Source: Eutypella sp. D-1
Taxonomy: Eukaryota > Ascomycota > Sordariomycetes > Xylariales > Diatrypaceae
DNA length: 64,000 nt
Reading direction: 5' to 3'
NCBI GenBank assembly: GCA_023313575.1
Contig: JAJTTP010000015.1
Location: 1,054,001-1,118,000, forward strand
Each line of letters begins with the position of its first letter. Position 1 is the stretch's first letter. The notes beneath the pieces were generated by a model. It saw nothing but the letters and a program-made list of their open reading frames with translations. It made no database searches and had not been told where the DNA came from. Made by a program: the position numbers and the translations under genes. Below are positions 10,680-22,247 of the stretch, one piece after another.

Positions 10680-13600
10680 CGGCGCTTATTTGGTGGTGGC
10701 TGTTGCCGCGCCCGACAGGCGAGGCGTTCGGCCAGGTATTTCTTTTTTTTTCTTTTCCTTTTTTTCCTTTTTTCTTTTTGAGAGTGGATAGATAATAGGC
10801 GTGTGTCTATGGTAGTTAGGTATCTGTGGGTGTATTAAAATATGTTATATCTTCTTTTTTTCCCTGCCTTTTTTCTTCTCTTTTTGTTCTTCCCTCCCCC
10901 TTTTTTTTTAACTGGCGTGTGGATATTTCGGATTTGGTTCACCACCAAGAGTAGGCCAGGCCGCTAAGGAGTGCAAGCAGTGTGCAAGCAGTGTGCAAGC
11001 AGTACAGTGTGTGCAGGTATGCTTGAAGATGCTTCCTTTCTTCTTCTTCGTGGTAGTCGCCGTCGATGATTAAGTGCTATGTATGCGACTTGATTCGATC
11101 CTTGACATGCATGTAGTTGTTGTTATTATCGTCGTCGATGCCGTCGTTGTTGTCGTGCTGCTATGGAGGAAGAATCGATCGAGCATCTGTCGTAATCGCT
11201 ATCGTTGTCAAGCGACAAAACGGGTTAAGGTGTACTCAGTTAGGTAGTTATATGAGTATTATAGGGATTCGTAGGTGAGGTTCCGTAAACTACCGCCAAC
11301 TTAAGTAAGAGATAAGTACCTATCAGATCAAAGTGCCTAGGTATCTAGGTAGTTTAGTCAAGTAGACCTGGAGTAGGCCCCTGGGCAAGTACCTAGGTAG
11401 GTGAATGCGAATGCAGGAAGAAAAAAAGATGGCGATGTGGTGATATATGGAGTGGTGTGGTGTAAGTAGATAGATAAGTGCCCAGGCGGGTGTGGTGTGT
11501 GTGATGTGATAGTGATAGTAGTAGTAATGTAATGACTGATAGTTGCAAGCTGTCTTGCCTTGCCTTGCCCTGCCTTGCCCTGGTTCGCCTTGACTTGCCT
11601 TACTTACCTGACTTTACCAGTGTAATGGTATTGGTAGTGGTAATGGTAATGGTAATGGTAATGGTAATGGTAATGGTAATGGTAATGGTAGTTGTATGGA
11701 GTGCTGGTGGTGGTGGTGTGGTGGGAATGTAAAATGACAGGCAAAGTGGCAGAAGTGGCTGCTGCTACTACTTAATTATGGACTAACTTCGTACATACAT
11801 TACCTTTATTACCAGGCAGCCTGGAGGTAACCTTGGAAGTACATAATAATAACCTGCTGGAAGTATGAAAACAACAATTCACACCACCTTAATAAACTTC
11901 CCAGAATATTTATTAGATTTATTACGATAACACCTTGACCTCACCTTATCAGCGATATTCGGCCACCTTAGTTCTGCTTGGTTAAAGACTTAATTGGGTA
12001 TTGTACCTCTTAAGTACCTAGGGAGGACCCTGAACAGCTGGACACCTTAGCACCTACCTCACCTACCTAGGTGTGTGTGGCTGAAGATTTGCGTGATGAT
12101 CAGGATTGATTGTCCAATCAATCCAGTCAATAGGTAGTCATCCAATTCATAGCGTTATAACTAGAATGTATAAATGGGCTTGCTGGTCTGAAAATTTCCT
12201 ACATACATACATATGTACATGTAGGTGCTTGGAACCTTGGAAGCGGTCAATGACCTACCTACCTGTGGCTGGTGTTTGCTGGCAGTTCAGCAATTGGGGA
12301 TAGTTGTATATCACGTCGTACCTGCCCAAAATCACATGCCATTTCTCTAAGTACCAGGCCGGGACGAGATAACAATATGTACAGAGAAAGTACCTAGGTA
12401 GTTAAGCCACAACAAGCCCCAATATGGAGTTGGAGGTATGTAAAATCTAATAGCATGTAGAGGATACGAGTGATGATGCGACTATGCGGTAAGCAGGTGT
12501 AACTATAAATCTGGCTGGAATATATCCCATCATTAGTTCAGTCCATTGGTGTAAGTTTTTCTTTGTGTCCCTCCTTTTTTTTTTTTTCCCTCCCCTAAAA
12601 TTCTATGCAGGGGTTGCGTATGTAGAGGGCTACCCTGTCCGCCTATCATCTTGCTCAGAGCTGAAGATCTTCGAACATGGAAGCGAATGAACAAGCAAGT
12701 CTAAGCAAGCGGTCCGCTAAGCAAGTTCGAATGGATGGTTGGATGGATGGATGGATGCCAACCGGGTTGGCTGTTGGCAAGCAAGGTACGGAGTTACGGA
12801 GTACGGATGGGACAGGTTGATTTGCCCTGGAACTCTGCCCGGATTAGACCATACATACAACCCACATGACTACCATGACACCCTCTCTTTTCTCAAATTC
12901 TGCCCTATATCAGGGATCGTCGAAGCAAAGAAAAGAACCCTGATTTCCTTACCTAGCTCTTCGCCGATCTCGTGTCGTTTCTTCCCAATCTTCTATTTCA
13001 AACCCGTGGTCCCAGCCAGGGTTTTGTGCCCTCCTCGTGTCCTATATATTTTAGTCTTGGATTCTTTACCCCCCTCACTTTGCTACCTAGGTAGCTAGCA
13101 AGGTGTAATGAGGTTGATACTTAAGGCGTGATCTTTGCCAAGCCCGTAGGGCAACGACTGTAGTGTTTCCTGATAAGCTCTTCGTCTTTACAGAGGGGAC
13201 GTTGTAAGAACATTTGATATCTTGTGCCCAACCGACCGCCTCTATATATTCATTGTTTTCATAATTCGTTCGTGCAATCATACTGTACGATCGAACTGTA
13301 GATAACCAACCGTCTGATGGCTTTAATCCCACAAACCGGTAGTGAGGCACGAGTGGGCCCGTTTAATAGAGTTAGCTCGCCGCCCATTCGAGATGACGAT
13401 GTTATACGCTGCTACGGTCTGCGCAGAAAGGGGCTTGGGAAAAGGGCGGCCATTTCACCTTGTTTGCCAGATGATAGCTTTGGAGGAAACACACATGGTA
13501 AAATAGTTATATTTGTCGGGATCCACGTCTTAATGGTGAGCTGGTCTGCCTAGCACGAGGGCCGTCTGGGCGCAAGTAGGGAGTAGAGAGATCAATGTTC

Positions 13601-13966
13601 CTAGGTGCACATATGTAGATATATATATATATATCGGTCCAGGAAACGGTTGGCTTTGTAGAGCTTGCTGGCCGACCACATCTGTTTGTGTGAAACTCCC
13701 GTCCTTGAAGAAGGCCCGCAGCTCTGACATGTTTCATTTGGAGGGAAGTAAAGAGAAATGCCCGTGGTAACAATTGCCCTCCCCCACCTTACGTATCCAT
13801 CCATTCTCGCATCAAAACGCTATGTTTGCTCGAGGGTATGTAGCGCTTTAGAGTCTGGTCTCTTCTCTCTCCACACTCCTTTTCTCGTTTACATTCCCTT
13901 TTCTCACTTTGCATCCCCCCCCCCCCCCACACACACATACACCATCACCCTCTCTCTTGGGGAAGG
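10680..13966. other. Gene-poor intergenic region, first part
   Basis: No gene is supported. It has T-rich tracts upstream of ice2, a GCAAGCAGTGT tandem near 10972-11006, a hexanucleotide satellite, many ACCTAGGT-type words (11332, 11393, 12068, 12391, 13085) and a GGAT run near 12733-12757. Short open frames here lack codon-bias or family support. Confidence 0.5.
11639..11690 (+). repeat. (GGTAAT)n hexanucleotide satellite
   Basis: Eight to nine uninterrupted GGTAAT units, with no coding context. Confidence 0.95.
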
Positions 13967-15190
13967 GTGCACAGCATCTTTCAGAACGTCGGCGGGGTGA
14001 AAAGAGAGGAGGATAGGGGGGGGGGGATAATGTCCTGGCGCTTTGCTTTGGTGATGAGGTCGCCGAACTCGCGGGCGTCCTTGGCCTTGTTCTTGCCTGT
14101 TCTTGAGCGCGAAAGAGCAGCTTGCGGCCGTGGTGGTGGTGGGGGGGGGGGGGGGGGTTCAGTGAGAGCGCTCAACGGTGAGAAAGTAGGTAGGCGTTGT
14201 CGAAGTCGCGTGCGAGGGGCCATCCCCAGCGCCTCGGCGCCCGCGCTTACACGTAGGTAGCCCGCTGGCATCCACGGAAGCTTAGCCTCTTAACGCCCGG
14301 CCGTCTCCTCCTGCCGTGCTTCCCTGTTCCGGCCCCCGTTCCCCCCATCCCACTCCGACTTGTCCACCGCCTACGTGTAGGCGCACTCGGCTGCCCTCCG
14401 TCTGGTTCCCTAAAGGGTTAAGGGGGACCACAAGGATACGCGGCTGGCGCTGCTGCGGCGTTGATCTCACCGGGGTTGCCGGGCTCGGGGGCCGGTCCCA
14501 AGCCTGACGATGGGGTGGAGTCTGGGGGGTTGGTATTGTGGTTGGCGTTAGGGGTCCAGGACCGCCCATTGTCATCGGTGTATTCTGTGAGTGAGGCCAG
14601 GGGACCAGACGGCGCGGGCTTCCCTGACGGGCCCGTACACACCGGACTGGCCGCCACGGGTGCGGTATCTGGAGTTCCTCATCGCGCATCCCTGTAGCAA
14701 AACCCCGTCGTCCAGCGCGCGGCGCCACGGAGAGAGAGAGAGGTCTACTTTTTCCTTCGGGGTAGCCCTAGACCTAGAGGACCATCATGGCCATGGTCTT
14801 GTAGATTACCTCTCCGTATCGCTGAATGGGCGACAGCGGGGCAAGTGTCCGGATAAGCCGGTTTTGTCCGGCCGCCCGCCCCCGGCGTTACCGCTGTATC
14901 CCGGCCTCCCAGCCCCGAACCTCGTCGAGGGTCTGGTAGACATTATCGTCATGGCGCTGCCCCTGAATCTAGCGCAGCGGCCTTGGCGGCTAGAGGTACT
15001 AACTATCTGTACCCAAGGAAATCTTTCGTCGTCTAGCTGGTGAAGCTTCCGAGCCGAAGGCGGCCCGCGGTGTCCACTTCGTCGCGGGCGTCGGTGACGC
15101 TGCGAGTGACAATGACACGCGTCGACACTGTCGGCGCGGTTGACGTTGTCGGTTGGGGTGCTCGCGCCGACTTTATCGATACCGGGCACT
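13967..15190 (-). other. GC-rich island of unknown nature, possibly an unassigned or decayed gene
   Basis: This block is clearly richer in G and C than the DNA on either side. The minus strand shows several frames with protein-like composition, including KNKAKDAREFGDLITKAKR (near 14030-14090), RDFDNAYLLS (near 14180-14210) and a frame at 15189-14806 containing LDDERFPWVQIV. They are interrupted by stops and a 17-G run at 14141-14157, and I could not join them into one credible gene model. No family was recognised. It could be an intron-rich gene, a pseudogene or an old element. Confidence 0.3.
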
Positions 15191-18100
15191 TTATATTAAC
15201 ATCATATTAGGTACCCAAAAATATGGAGGAGCTCAACCCGCGCCAGCATACGACCAGAGCAGTTACGCCCATAGGTTGATATGATGCTGGTTTATACTGG
15301 GCAGGTACATCGAGCTCGTACCTACAGATCTGTTATACTTCGCAGGTCTGGTTTACATAGGCTTATATAAGTTAAGGCGGTGCATGTTCGTATTGTAAAA
15401 TGTGTGTCGATGATGATGCCCACGGAGGTGGTCCTCTACTCTTTGGCTTGGTACTGCTGTGATCATGCCGCTGCTATAGAAGGTTAAGGGAAACCCCTGA
15501 GCTCCACTGCTATTTAGGGGCTCGAGAGGGTTGAGAGGGGATAAGCTTACGTTGTTGTGGCTGAGCAGAACTGTGCTTCTAGAACTCACAACATGTATCG
15601 TAAGCGTGCAAGCGTGCTGGAAATCGGTCCAGACAAATCCATTTACTATCTTAATCCCTACTTACAAGTGTGAGGTGTTGTTTGTTGTCTCTCACGTTTT
15701 CCACATACATGTCTCACCGGAGAAGCCCAGATGACTTGTTTCCTAAAGGGGATTAGAAGGGTTATAGATTTAGTACACATTAGTTAGTTAGTGCGAAGCG
15801 CAGTTGAGCGACTGTGACGACTCATGCGGCCTTTTTGAAAGGCACCATTCACTAGCTGGTAGTTATTCGTGTTCCTGGATCTGTTTCGCTTGGGTGCAGG
15901 AGAGCTTGAGGAATTGCAATGTGAAGGTTACGCAAGAGATCAGAATGACAGGTCGGGACAACCGGGAGTCCTGCCTGAAGGAGGCTCGGGGAAAGGGATA
16001 TCTTCTCGTGCCCGCCTTCACGCAAGCACTGACTGCTCCGCCGTCTGTCTCTCTGGAGAACCTCTCTTTCCCTTGACGTATCACACTACGTAGCCGGCTG
16101 GCCGGGCTTCGTAATGTCGAACCGGAAAACTTGGAAGCTCGGGTTGTTTACGGTCTTGTCCACGGCTCCCAAGTGGGTTTCCCGTCCCCATAGAAATAAT
16201 ACCTTAACACCTTACTAGTCGACGGATGGTTATTCGGGTCTTTTCCCCCCTTCCTCTTCTTCTACCAAATAGCTTTCCCGTAGTTTTCAAAGTCGTGGAA
16301 CTGAAGTACATACATAACGACCTCGTACTTAGGGAGGTACGTGTGTGTATATTTTTGTGTGCCTTTCAAGTAACGTGGAGGGAGTTGATTGCGCAATGTG
16401 AGATCATCCAGCGTCTGAATGGCTACATGGGCAACTCCACTGGCTCCGCGCCAGTCAATCCCACTTCTGCCACTGCCACTCTGCCACTCCGCAATCCCGC
16501 TCTCCTCGCTCGCTCGCTCATCCGCTCAGGGGGAAGAGGAACTCACGGATGCCATGCTGGTCATCGACCTGTCCCCACCTGCGTGCATTTGTTTTGAAGC
16601 CTCTCTCTGTTTCCTGTCGTGTCCCCGACAGGAACCACACAGTCCAGATGGGGGCGGGCGGGAAACGGTGTGGCTACTTGGTTGTACTCCCCGTCAGCTG
16701 CTTGGCTGCCTCTCTCGGTAAAATCCCTCCGCGAACGAATGGTAGGGCATCTGGGGATGTCCCACATACGAATACAGCGACTGATACACACCTTGAGACA
16801 TACATACATACACCCTGACATATATCTATGTTGCTCAAGACATGGAATACTCGTTACGTTTTATTCCATCTTCTCATGTTACCATGCTCTTGCTCATGAC
16901 CCTGCTTGCTCAATAACTGCTCAGTGTTTGGCTATGCGAAATAAACAGAATGTATAACTTGATGACTGAACGGATTTGTAAGTTAATAGAAAGTAATGGA
17001 TCCGGCTAAGTTGTACGCTTATTTGTCCGTCTTTCGGCCGGGCCCAGATCGAGGCCCCGATAAGCCACCCCGAAACATGGCTACCCCGCCCTTTTTGCCC
17101 CCCCCTCTCGAACCGCTACATACTTACCTAGAGCTCTAAGTGCCTACAATAGCGGATAGGTAGTCTATTCATGGATTACTAGTATACTAGGTATACCGCC
17201 ATAAAGACTTCCCGATCAACTAACTGGCGATTGGGAACCCCGAGAACCCCGCATATAAACCTTGGAACTTGTACTGCTAACTCATAGTCAGATAGTCGAA
17301 TGCATCATAGGTGTATACTAAGTATAACACTGAGTGACCTAGGTAGCCGCGTACTCTATAGACTAATGTATGTAACATATCCGATACCCGATAAGTTATC
17401 CGCTAGTTATCACATGGTAACTCGGTTTCCCAAACTTACTTACATTGTGCATTTATACATGCACAAACACCGCAACCTGGCAACGTTTCCTCCCTGCGCT
17501 GCAGCTCGACTGGGAAGTTGAAATACATAGCTTGGTAGTTGTTGTGACAGGCTATCAACTCCCAAGTGAGTGATTTAGACGGCTAGGAGGTAAGACAGGG
17601 GATACTTACCTACATAAATACCCTAGATATGCATCCGTCTATCTATAACTTCCTAGAGCATGTATACCATCATCACACCTGGTAGACCTGGCACATACAT
17701 ATACAGAAGAGCACATACATAAGAACAAGGACACCTACATAAGCGGGCCAAGACATCCATCCGATGCATCATGTAGGTATAGGCAGGTAGGTACGGACAC
17801 TATATACCTATCCATCCATAGGATCTACCTAGGTATAAATCCCCATACCTAAACACCTACATAAATACAAAAACTAAGCCCGTCCCGTTGCTTTGGGCTG
17901 ACAACCGTTACTCGTTCACGCCTTTCTGTCCCTCCCCCTTCCCCTCCTCTCCCATAAACCCCCCTCCCTCTCACCCACGGCTGTTACCCTATCCAAGGAT
18001 ACCCGTGCAACCTTCCAGTAGCGTACAACCTCACGTGCGCTGATAACCCATACTTCAAGGTCGACACTCAGCCGTCGACTACACCCTCTTTAGGTTTCTT

Positions 18101-18543
18101 CCAGTTTGATATCGTCATCGTGGTTGCGTTTGAACCATACACATTTCCTCTGATATAAAGGAGGGGAGAAAACCGGGCTATATACGGCTTCCGTCGACAT
18201 ACTGAACCAGAACTTGGGCGGATTCGGTGTGATTCAGTTGACCGAGCGTCTGACAAACAATTATTGATTTGGGGAAATACGAGGGAGCTCGTAGCCCGAT
18301 TTTTTTGCATTTATTCTTTCTGCCTACCTAGGAAGTCAGCATCTCGTTTCACTTACACCTGGTTTAATAATAACCTACGAAGAAGCCTACTTGCCGAAGC
18401 ACCACTTCGTTCCAGCAGCTTGCGAGCTGGTGCTGCATCCGAATATACTGGATACGTAGCGTTCCGCCATTTTCTGGACTCTTGCCTGTCCGGCCTACAT
18501 ATACACCACAGCAACGTCATAGGAGGGAACACCCGGCATAAGA
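15191..18543. other. Gene-poor intergenic region, second part
   Basis: No gene is supported. Lower GC than the island to its left, with scattered TACCTAGG/TAGGTA words (17103, 17338, 17824, 18325) and CATA repeats near 17690-17730. The last 500 bases are the probable promoter of the gene starting at 18544. Confidence 0.5.
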
Positions 18544-19710
18544 ATGGCAGCTGAACCCGTTGCCCATGCCGGGCCTAGATATGAGCCGCGCCTGAGCGCC
18601 GAGGATTTCGAGACAGCCTCGATCCGCTCGGCGGCTCCGTCTTACAGTGAGATACCAACTACCACCACCACATCCACACACACCCAAGCACCCACCCACA
18701 TCCGCACATAACCGGCCCCTTCTCGCTCCCGGAATAAAGCCCCGCTGACCACAACGCGCGAACCTTATTCGCGAAACCTCGGGAAAAAAGTCTCGGACGC
18801 GCCTTCGTACCACTCGCTACTGCCACCGTACGAGAGCTCGACGACGCCGGCGTACACGCAGACGCCGAACTCCCGGCCGCCGCCCCTGGTGCCGCCGAAC
18901 ACGAACCCGCATGCGCCGCGCCTCGGCCTCCCGCCTATCCCCCCGCCCCGCGGCCGCGGCAACGACCCCGACCTCCACGCTTTCCTCAACGGCTTCCGCA
19001 TCCCCACCTGGTCCACCACCGCCTCCAATCCCATGTACGCGCGCGTCGCCCACCGCCGCGCCGTAGCTGCCTCCGCTTCCGCCGCCGCCAGCAGCGGCGC
19101 TGCTGTGGAGACTGCGCTCAGGAACGTGCTTGACCGTGTTGGGAACGCCGCTGCGGGGAACTCTAGCGGCGCGAGTGCGAGTGCGAGTGCGAGTGCGAGT
19201 ACGAGTGCGGGGGACGATGAGAGGGTCCGTCCGCTGGAGGACCCGCACCTCGTTGGCGAGGAGGCCGCCTCGCGGGCACGAACGGCGCGGCTTGCTAGGG
19301 AGAGCGGCGACGATATCCTGCTCACCGAGGATCGCCGGTGGGACTGGTTCCTGGGTGAGTTTCTCTTTCCTTGTTCATTGCTCTCCCACACCCTCTGTCC
19401 TCTTCCAGCCCCCCCCAATCCCCCCAATCCCCCCAATCCCGGCGTCACTATCTACACTCGTAGCTCGGGGACCCTCCTTCGTGGTAGGCCGGGCTCGTTG
19501 GGGATTCCTTTCTTTCTTTCGTTAGAGTGGAGAGAGCAAGGGGAGAAAGACAAAAGACGGAAGAATCGCTGACAAGCTTTCCACTGTTTTTCCCGCGACA
19601 CAGCCCAGATGAAGGACCGCGAGGAGCGCGACCGTAGCTGGGCCAACTTCCGCAGGGAATTGGAAAGCCGAAATCGTCGGAAGTTCGCGCGCTACATCGG
19701 GCGCCGCTGA
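18544..19710 (+). CDS. Conserved fungal protein of unknown function
   Basis: Three exons (18544-18646, 18791-19354, 19604-19710) join in phase to 257 aa. I do not recognise a named domain. The N-terminus holds paired SAAPSY and SDAPSYHS motifs, followed by a Pro-rich linker (PPIPPPRGRG), a region with HAFLNGFRIPTWS, and an Ala/Ser-rich stretch that includes an ASAS repeat encoded by a hexanucleotide microsatellite. The C-terminus is charged and probably helical (WDWFLAQMKDREERDRSW ... FARYIGRR). No signal peptide or membrane segment is seen. This layout resembles small uncharacterised proteins I have met in Sordariomycetes, but I cannot name one. The exon model is supported by phase and composition; the exon 2 acceptor (AAAAAAG) lacks a pyrimidine tract and is the weakest point. 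Confidence 0.75.
19171..19208 (+). repeat. (GCGAGT)n microsatellite inside a coding exon
   Basis: About six units with one interruption, encoding alternating Ala-Ser. Six-base units keep the frame, so length changes would alter only the Ala-Ser run. Confidence 0.9.
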
Positions 19711-21192
19711 TTCGACGCGAGGGCCCCAAAAAAGAAGGGGGGGTGCGAGGTTGGGGCCGGGATACCGGTGCCTCGGCTTTGAACCGGTGGCGGAGTCACG
19801 CCAATGTAACTTGGCCGTGAAGTCCGACACACCTCTAAATCGAACATTAAACAATGTTCTCACTGGGATGGAGGCTCCCAGAGAGAGCCCTGCTAGTATC
19901 TACCACGAGCGGATATCCACCTGCAGATACCGCCGCTATCCAAAGAGCGACATACGAGCCATCGTCATTCCTTGTTTTTTTTTCTTCTTTCTCTTCTTGA
20001 TTCATCTTGGGGCGTTGGTTGGCTTGGTTGGATCCTTAAGCTCGGAGAACATGAACATGAACGGGACCGGTAACGGGATGATGAGGCATGGCTATGCCTC
20101 GTGACTTTTTCTTCTTTTTCTTTTTCCTTGCCCACCCTTCTGAATAGACTGGATAGCATTTTCCCCTTCGTTTTCTTTCTCCTTGGGATGCTCGAGACCT
20201 CTGAGGATTTTCCTTTTCCGCGCCGGTGGTCTAGCTCCTCGCACGATGATGAAAGGGGCGGCGGCGGCGGCGGAGGTAGATTACGGATGTTGGTCATCCA
20301 ATATCGAGACTTGAGATGACGGACGATGTTTTATACGCCGTGGGATGGGACCGGATGGCCAGATCTATATGTAGCGATCGGAAGAATACGAGATACGCCT
20401 TTTATCTGGCATGATTAGTATGGGCCTGGTATGACAGGCTTTTTTGATCACCCTTGGTTACTAGGTGTGTAAGGAGTAAGCTTTGAGCAACAAACGAACG
20501 ATGCAGCTCAAGGCGGGTGGCCTCGTAGACGGCAGTAGTTAGGTAGTTGCCCACGTGGGCGTGCAAATTGAGATGTAGGTAAGTTCTGCTTCCGGTATTT
20601 CGGTGATGACAGACAACACGTAAGAAGGTGCGAGGCACCGGGACGTAAGGTTCCCTCGGTAGGCAGGGCTACGGTCACCCCGGCCACAACATTCGCGGGG
20701 AGATATAGCAGGGAGGGAACCCCCGCCTCCCTCCCCCTTCAAAAACGCGATCTGATCTGCAGGGAAAAGAAGGGGAAAAGAAAGCAAAAAACGCCATTCT
20801 CATGAGTATGCAAGCCTGATGACATCTGCAGCGGTACGTACATACACTTACATACATACATATTACACCCACGACCGGTTTCCCCGCGCTTGCCTCCCCC
20901 CTTCGGCTTTCTAATGTGTATGGGTAATGATCATGTCTTTCCCGCTCCCTGTTCTCTCTTACCGCCCCCTTGGCCCCTCTTTGTTCCTTGTCCTATACGC
21001 TCTTCATTTCGCCCGGTTATAAAAAAAAGGAATATAGGGTTATGGTGATAAGTGATATTATGCGGTTGGCTTGCTCGGTTTCGTTTTCCTTGACTGCTCC
21101 CCGGAGTCGGGGCGATGTCTTCGTCTAGTCTCGTCTCGTTTGTATGTTTCGTTTCGATTCCCGGTCGTCCAGGGTCCCATGTTGATGATTAA
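19711..21192. other. Intergenic between convergent genes
   Basis: Holds the 3' UTRs of the 18.5-19.7 kb gene and vma11. No coding region is supported. Features are T-rich tracts near 19975-20000 and 20103-20130, and a short GGC repeat near 20256-20275. Confidence 0.5.
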
Positions 21193-22247
21193 TTAACCCC
21201 TGCTCTTGGTGTTGAGGATGAGCGCGACGATGAGACTGCGGCGGGCGGGCAAGGCGGAGTTGAGTGTCAGCAGCTGGTATTGCAAAAACCCGGGGACCAA
21301 ATCAATCCACCACATCTATCCATGTGGCGGTCTGTCTGTAGACTACTATCGTGTCCGTAGCAAGAAGAAGGGGGGTTATAGGCTAGATGGGACAACGTAC
21401 CCGTAGAGACCCAGGACCTCGCCGAAAATCAGGATCAGGACCATGCCGACGAAGATCCTCGACTGCTCCATGTAGGCGCGCACGCCCTTGTCGCCCACGA
21501 TGCCGATGCAGTACCCGGCGGCGAGGCCGGTCAGACCGACGGCGAGACCACAGCCGAGATGCATGAAGCCGCTGTTTTTACCGGTTGCGTCATACGTTAG
21601 CTTTCTGTGTCCTCCCTGTTTTCCCCCGTAGCTATATGGAATGGAATGAAGAAAAGTCGCGAATGTTTGCGCCCCTTCCCCCCGGCTTGTCATCTTCCAT
21701 TATCATCCTCCTCCCTTCCCCTTCTTTCTAACCACTGCCTCTCGTCCCTCTCCGCTCCGTCGCGTGTCGTAAAGGTGGGTGTGATGTGATGTGATGTGAT
21801 GATATACGTACTTGAACAGACTGTAGTTCTGGACGGAGGGCGGCTGCATGTCGCCGGCGATCAGGACGGCGATGACGAGGGAGTAGACGGCGATGATGCC
21901 GGACATGATGACGGGGATCAGACACTTCATGATCAGGTCCGGCCTGAAGGTGCCGACGCCCGCGATCCCGATGCCCGACTTGGCCGTGCCGTACGCCGCG
22001 CCGATGCCTGTTGTGTTTGTGTTCTCGTGTCAGAATGATGATGGAAATCCTTTGAGGGGGGGGGGGGTGTGAGAGGGTGTTTGCGTACTGCCGAAGATCA
22101 TGGCGCTCGCTATACCGGCCTGGTCGCGATGCTCGTTAGCACATCATCATCATCATCATCATCATCTCTCTCTCTCTCTTTCTTTCGTGAAGCACGTACC
22201 ATGCCGATGAAGGGGGCGAACTTAGGTGCCGCTTCCGAGTCATCCAT
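21193..22247 (-). CDS. vma11: V-type ATPase proteolipid subunit c' (Vma11)
   Basis: Five exons on the minus strand (22247-22200, 22119-22089, 22007-21812, 21571-21401, 21235-21193) give 162 aa; all junctions are GT-AG and in phase. The start [16 protein letters not shown] sits in a CACCATGG context. Four hydrophobic helices are visible. The proton-carrying Glu lies in helix 4, in [30 protein letters not shown] and [10 protein letters not shown] fit subunit c' (Vma11, 164 aa in yeast) better than subunit c (Vma3), which has a TGF-type segment and a different C-terminus. The protein is part of the V0 ring that moves protons into vacuoles. Assignment to c' rather than c is by remembered family differences; a tree would settle it. 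Confidence 0.92.
22142..22184 (+). repeat. (ATC)n-(TC)n compound microsatellite in vma11 intron 1
   Basis: About eight ATC units run into a TC tract, wholly inside the first intron of vma11. Confidence 0.9.

Noticed and set aside
15240..15290. Start of a dispersed 5S rRNA gene (GCATACGACCA)
   Set aside because: The sequence after the first 11 bases does not match 5S rRNA.
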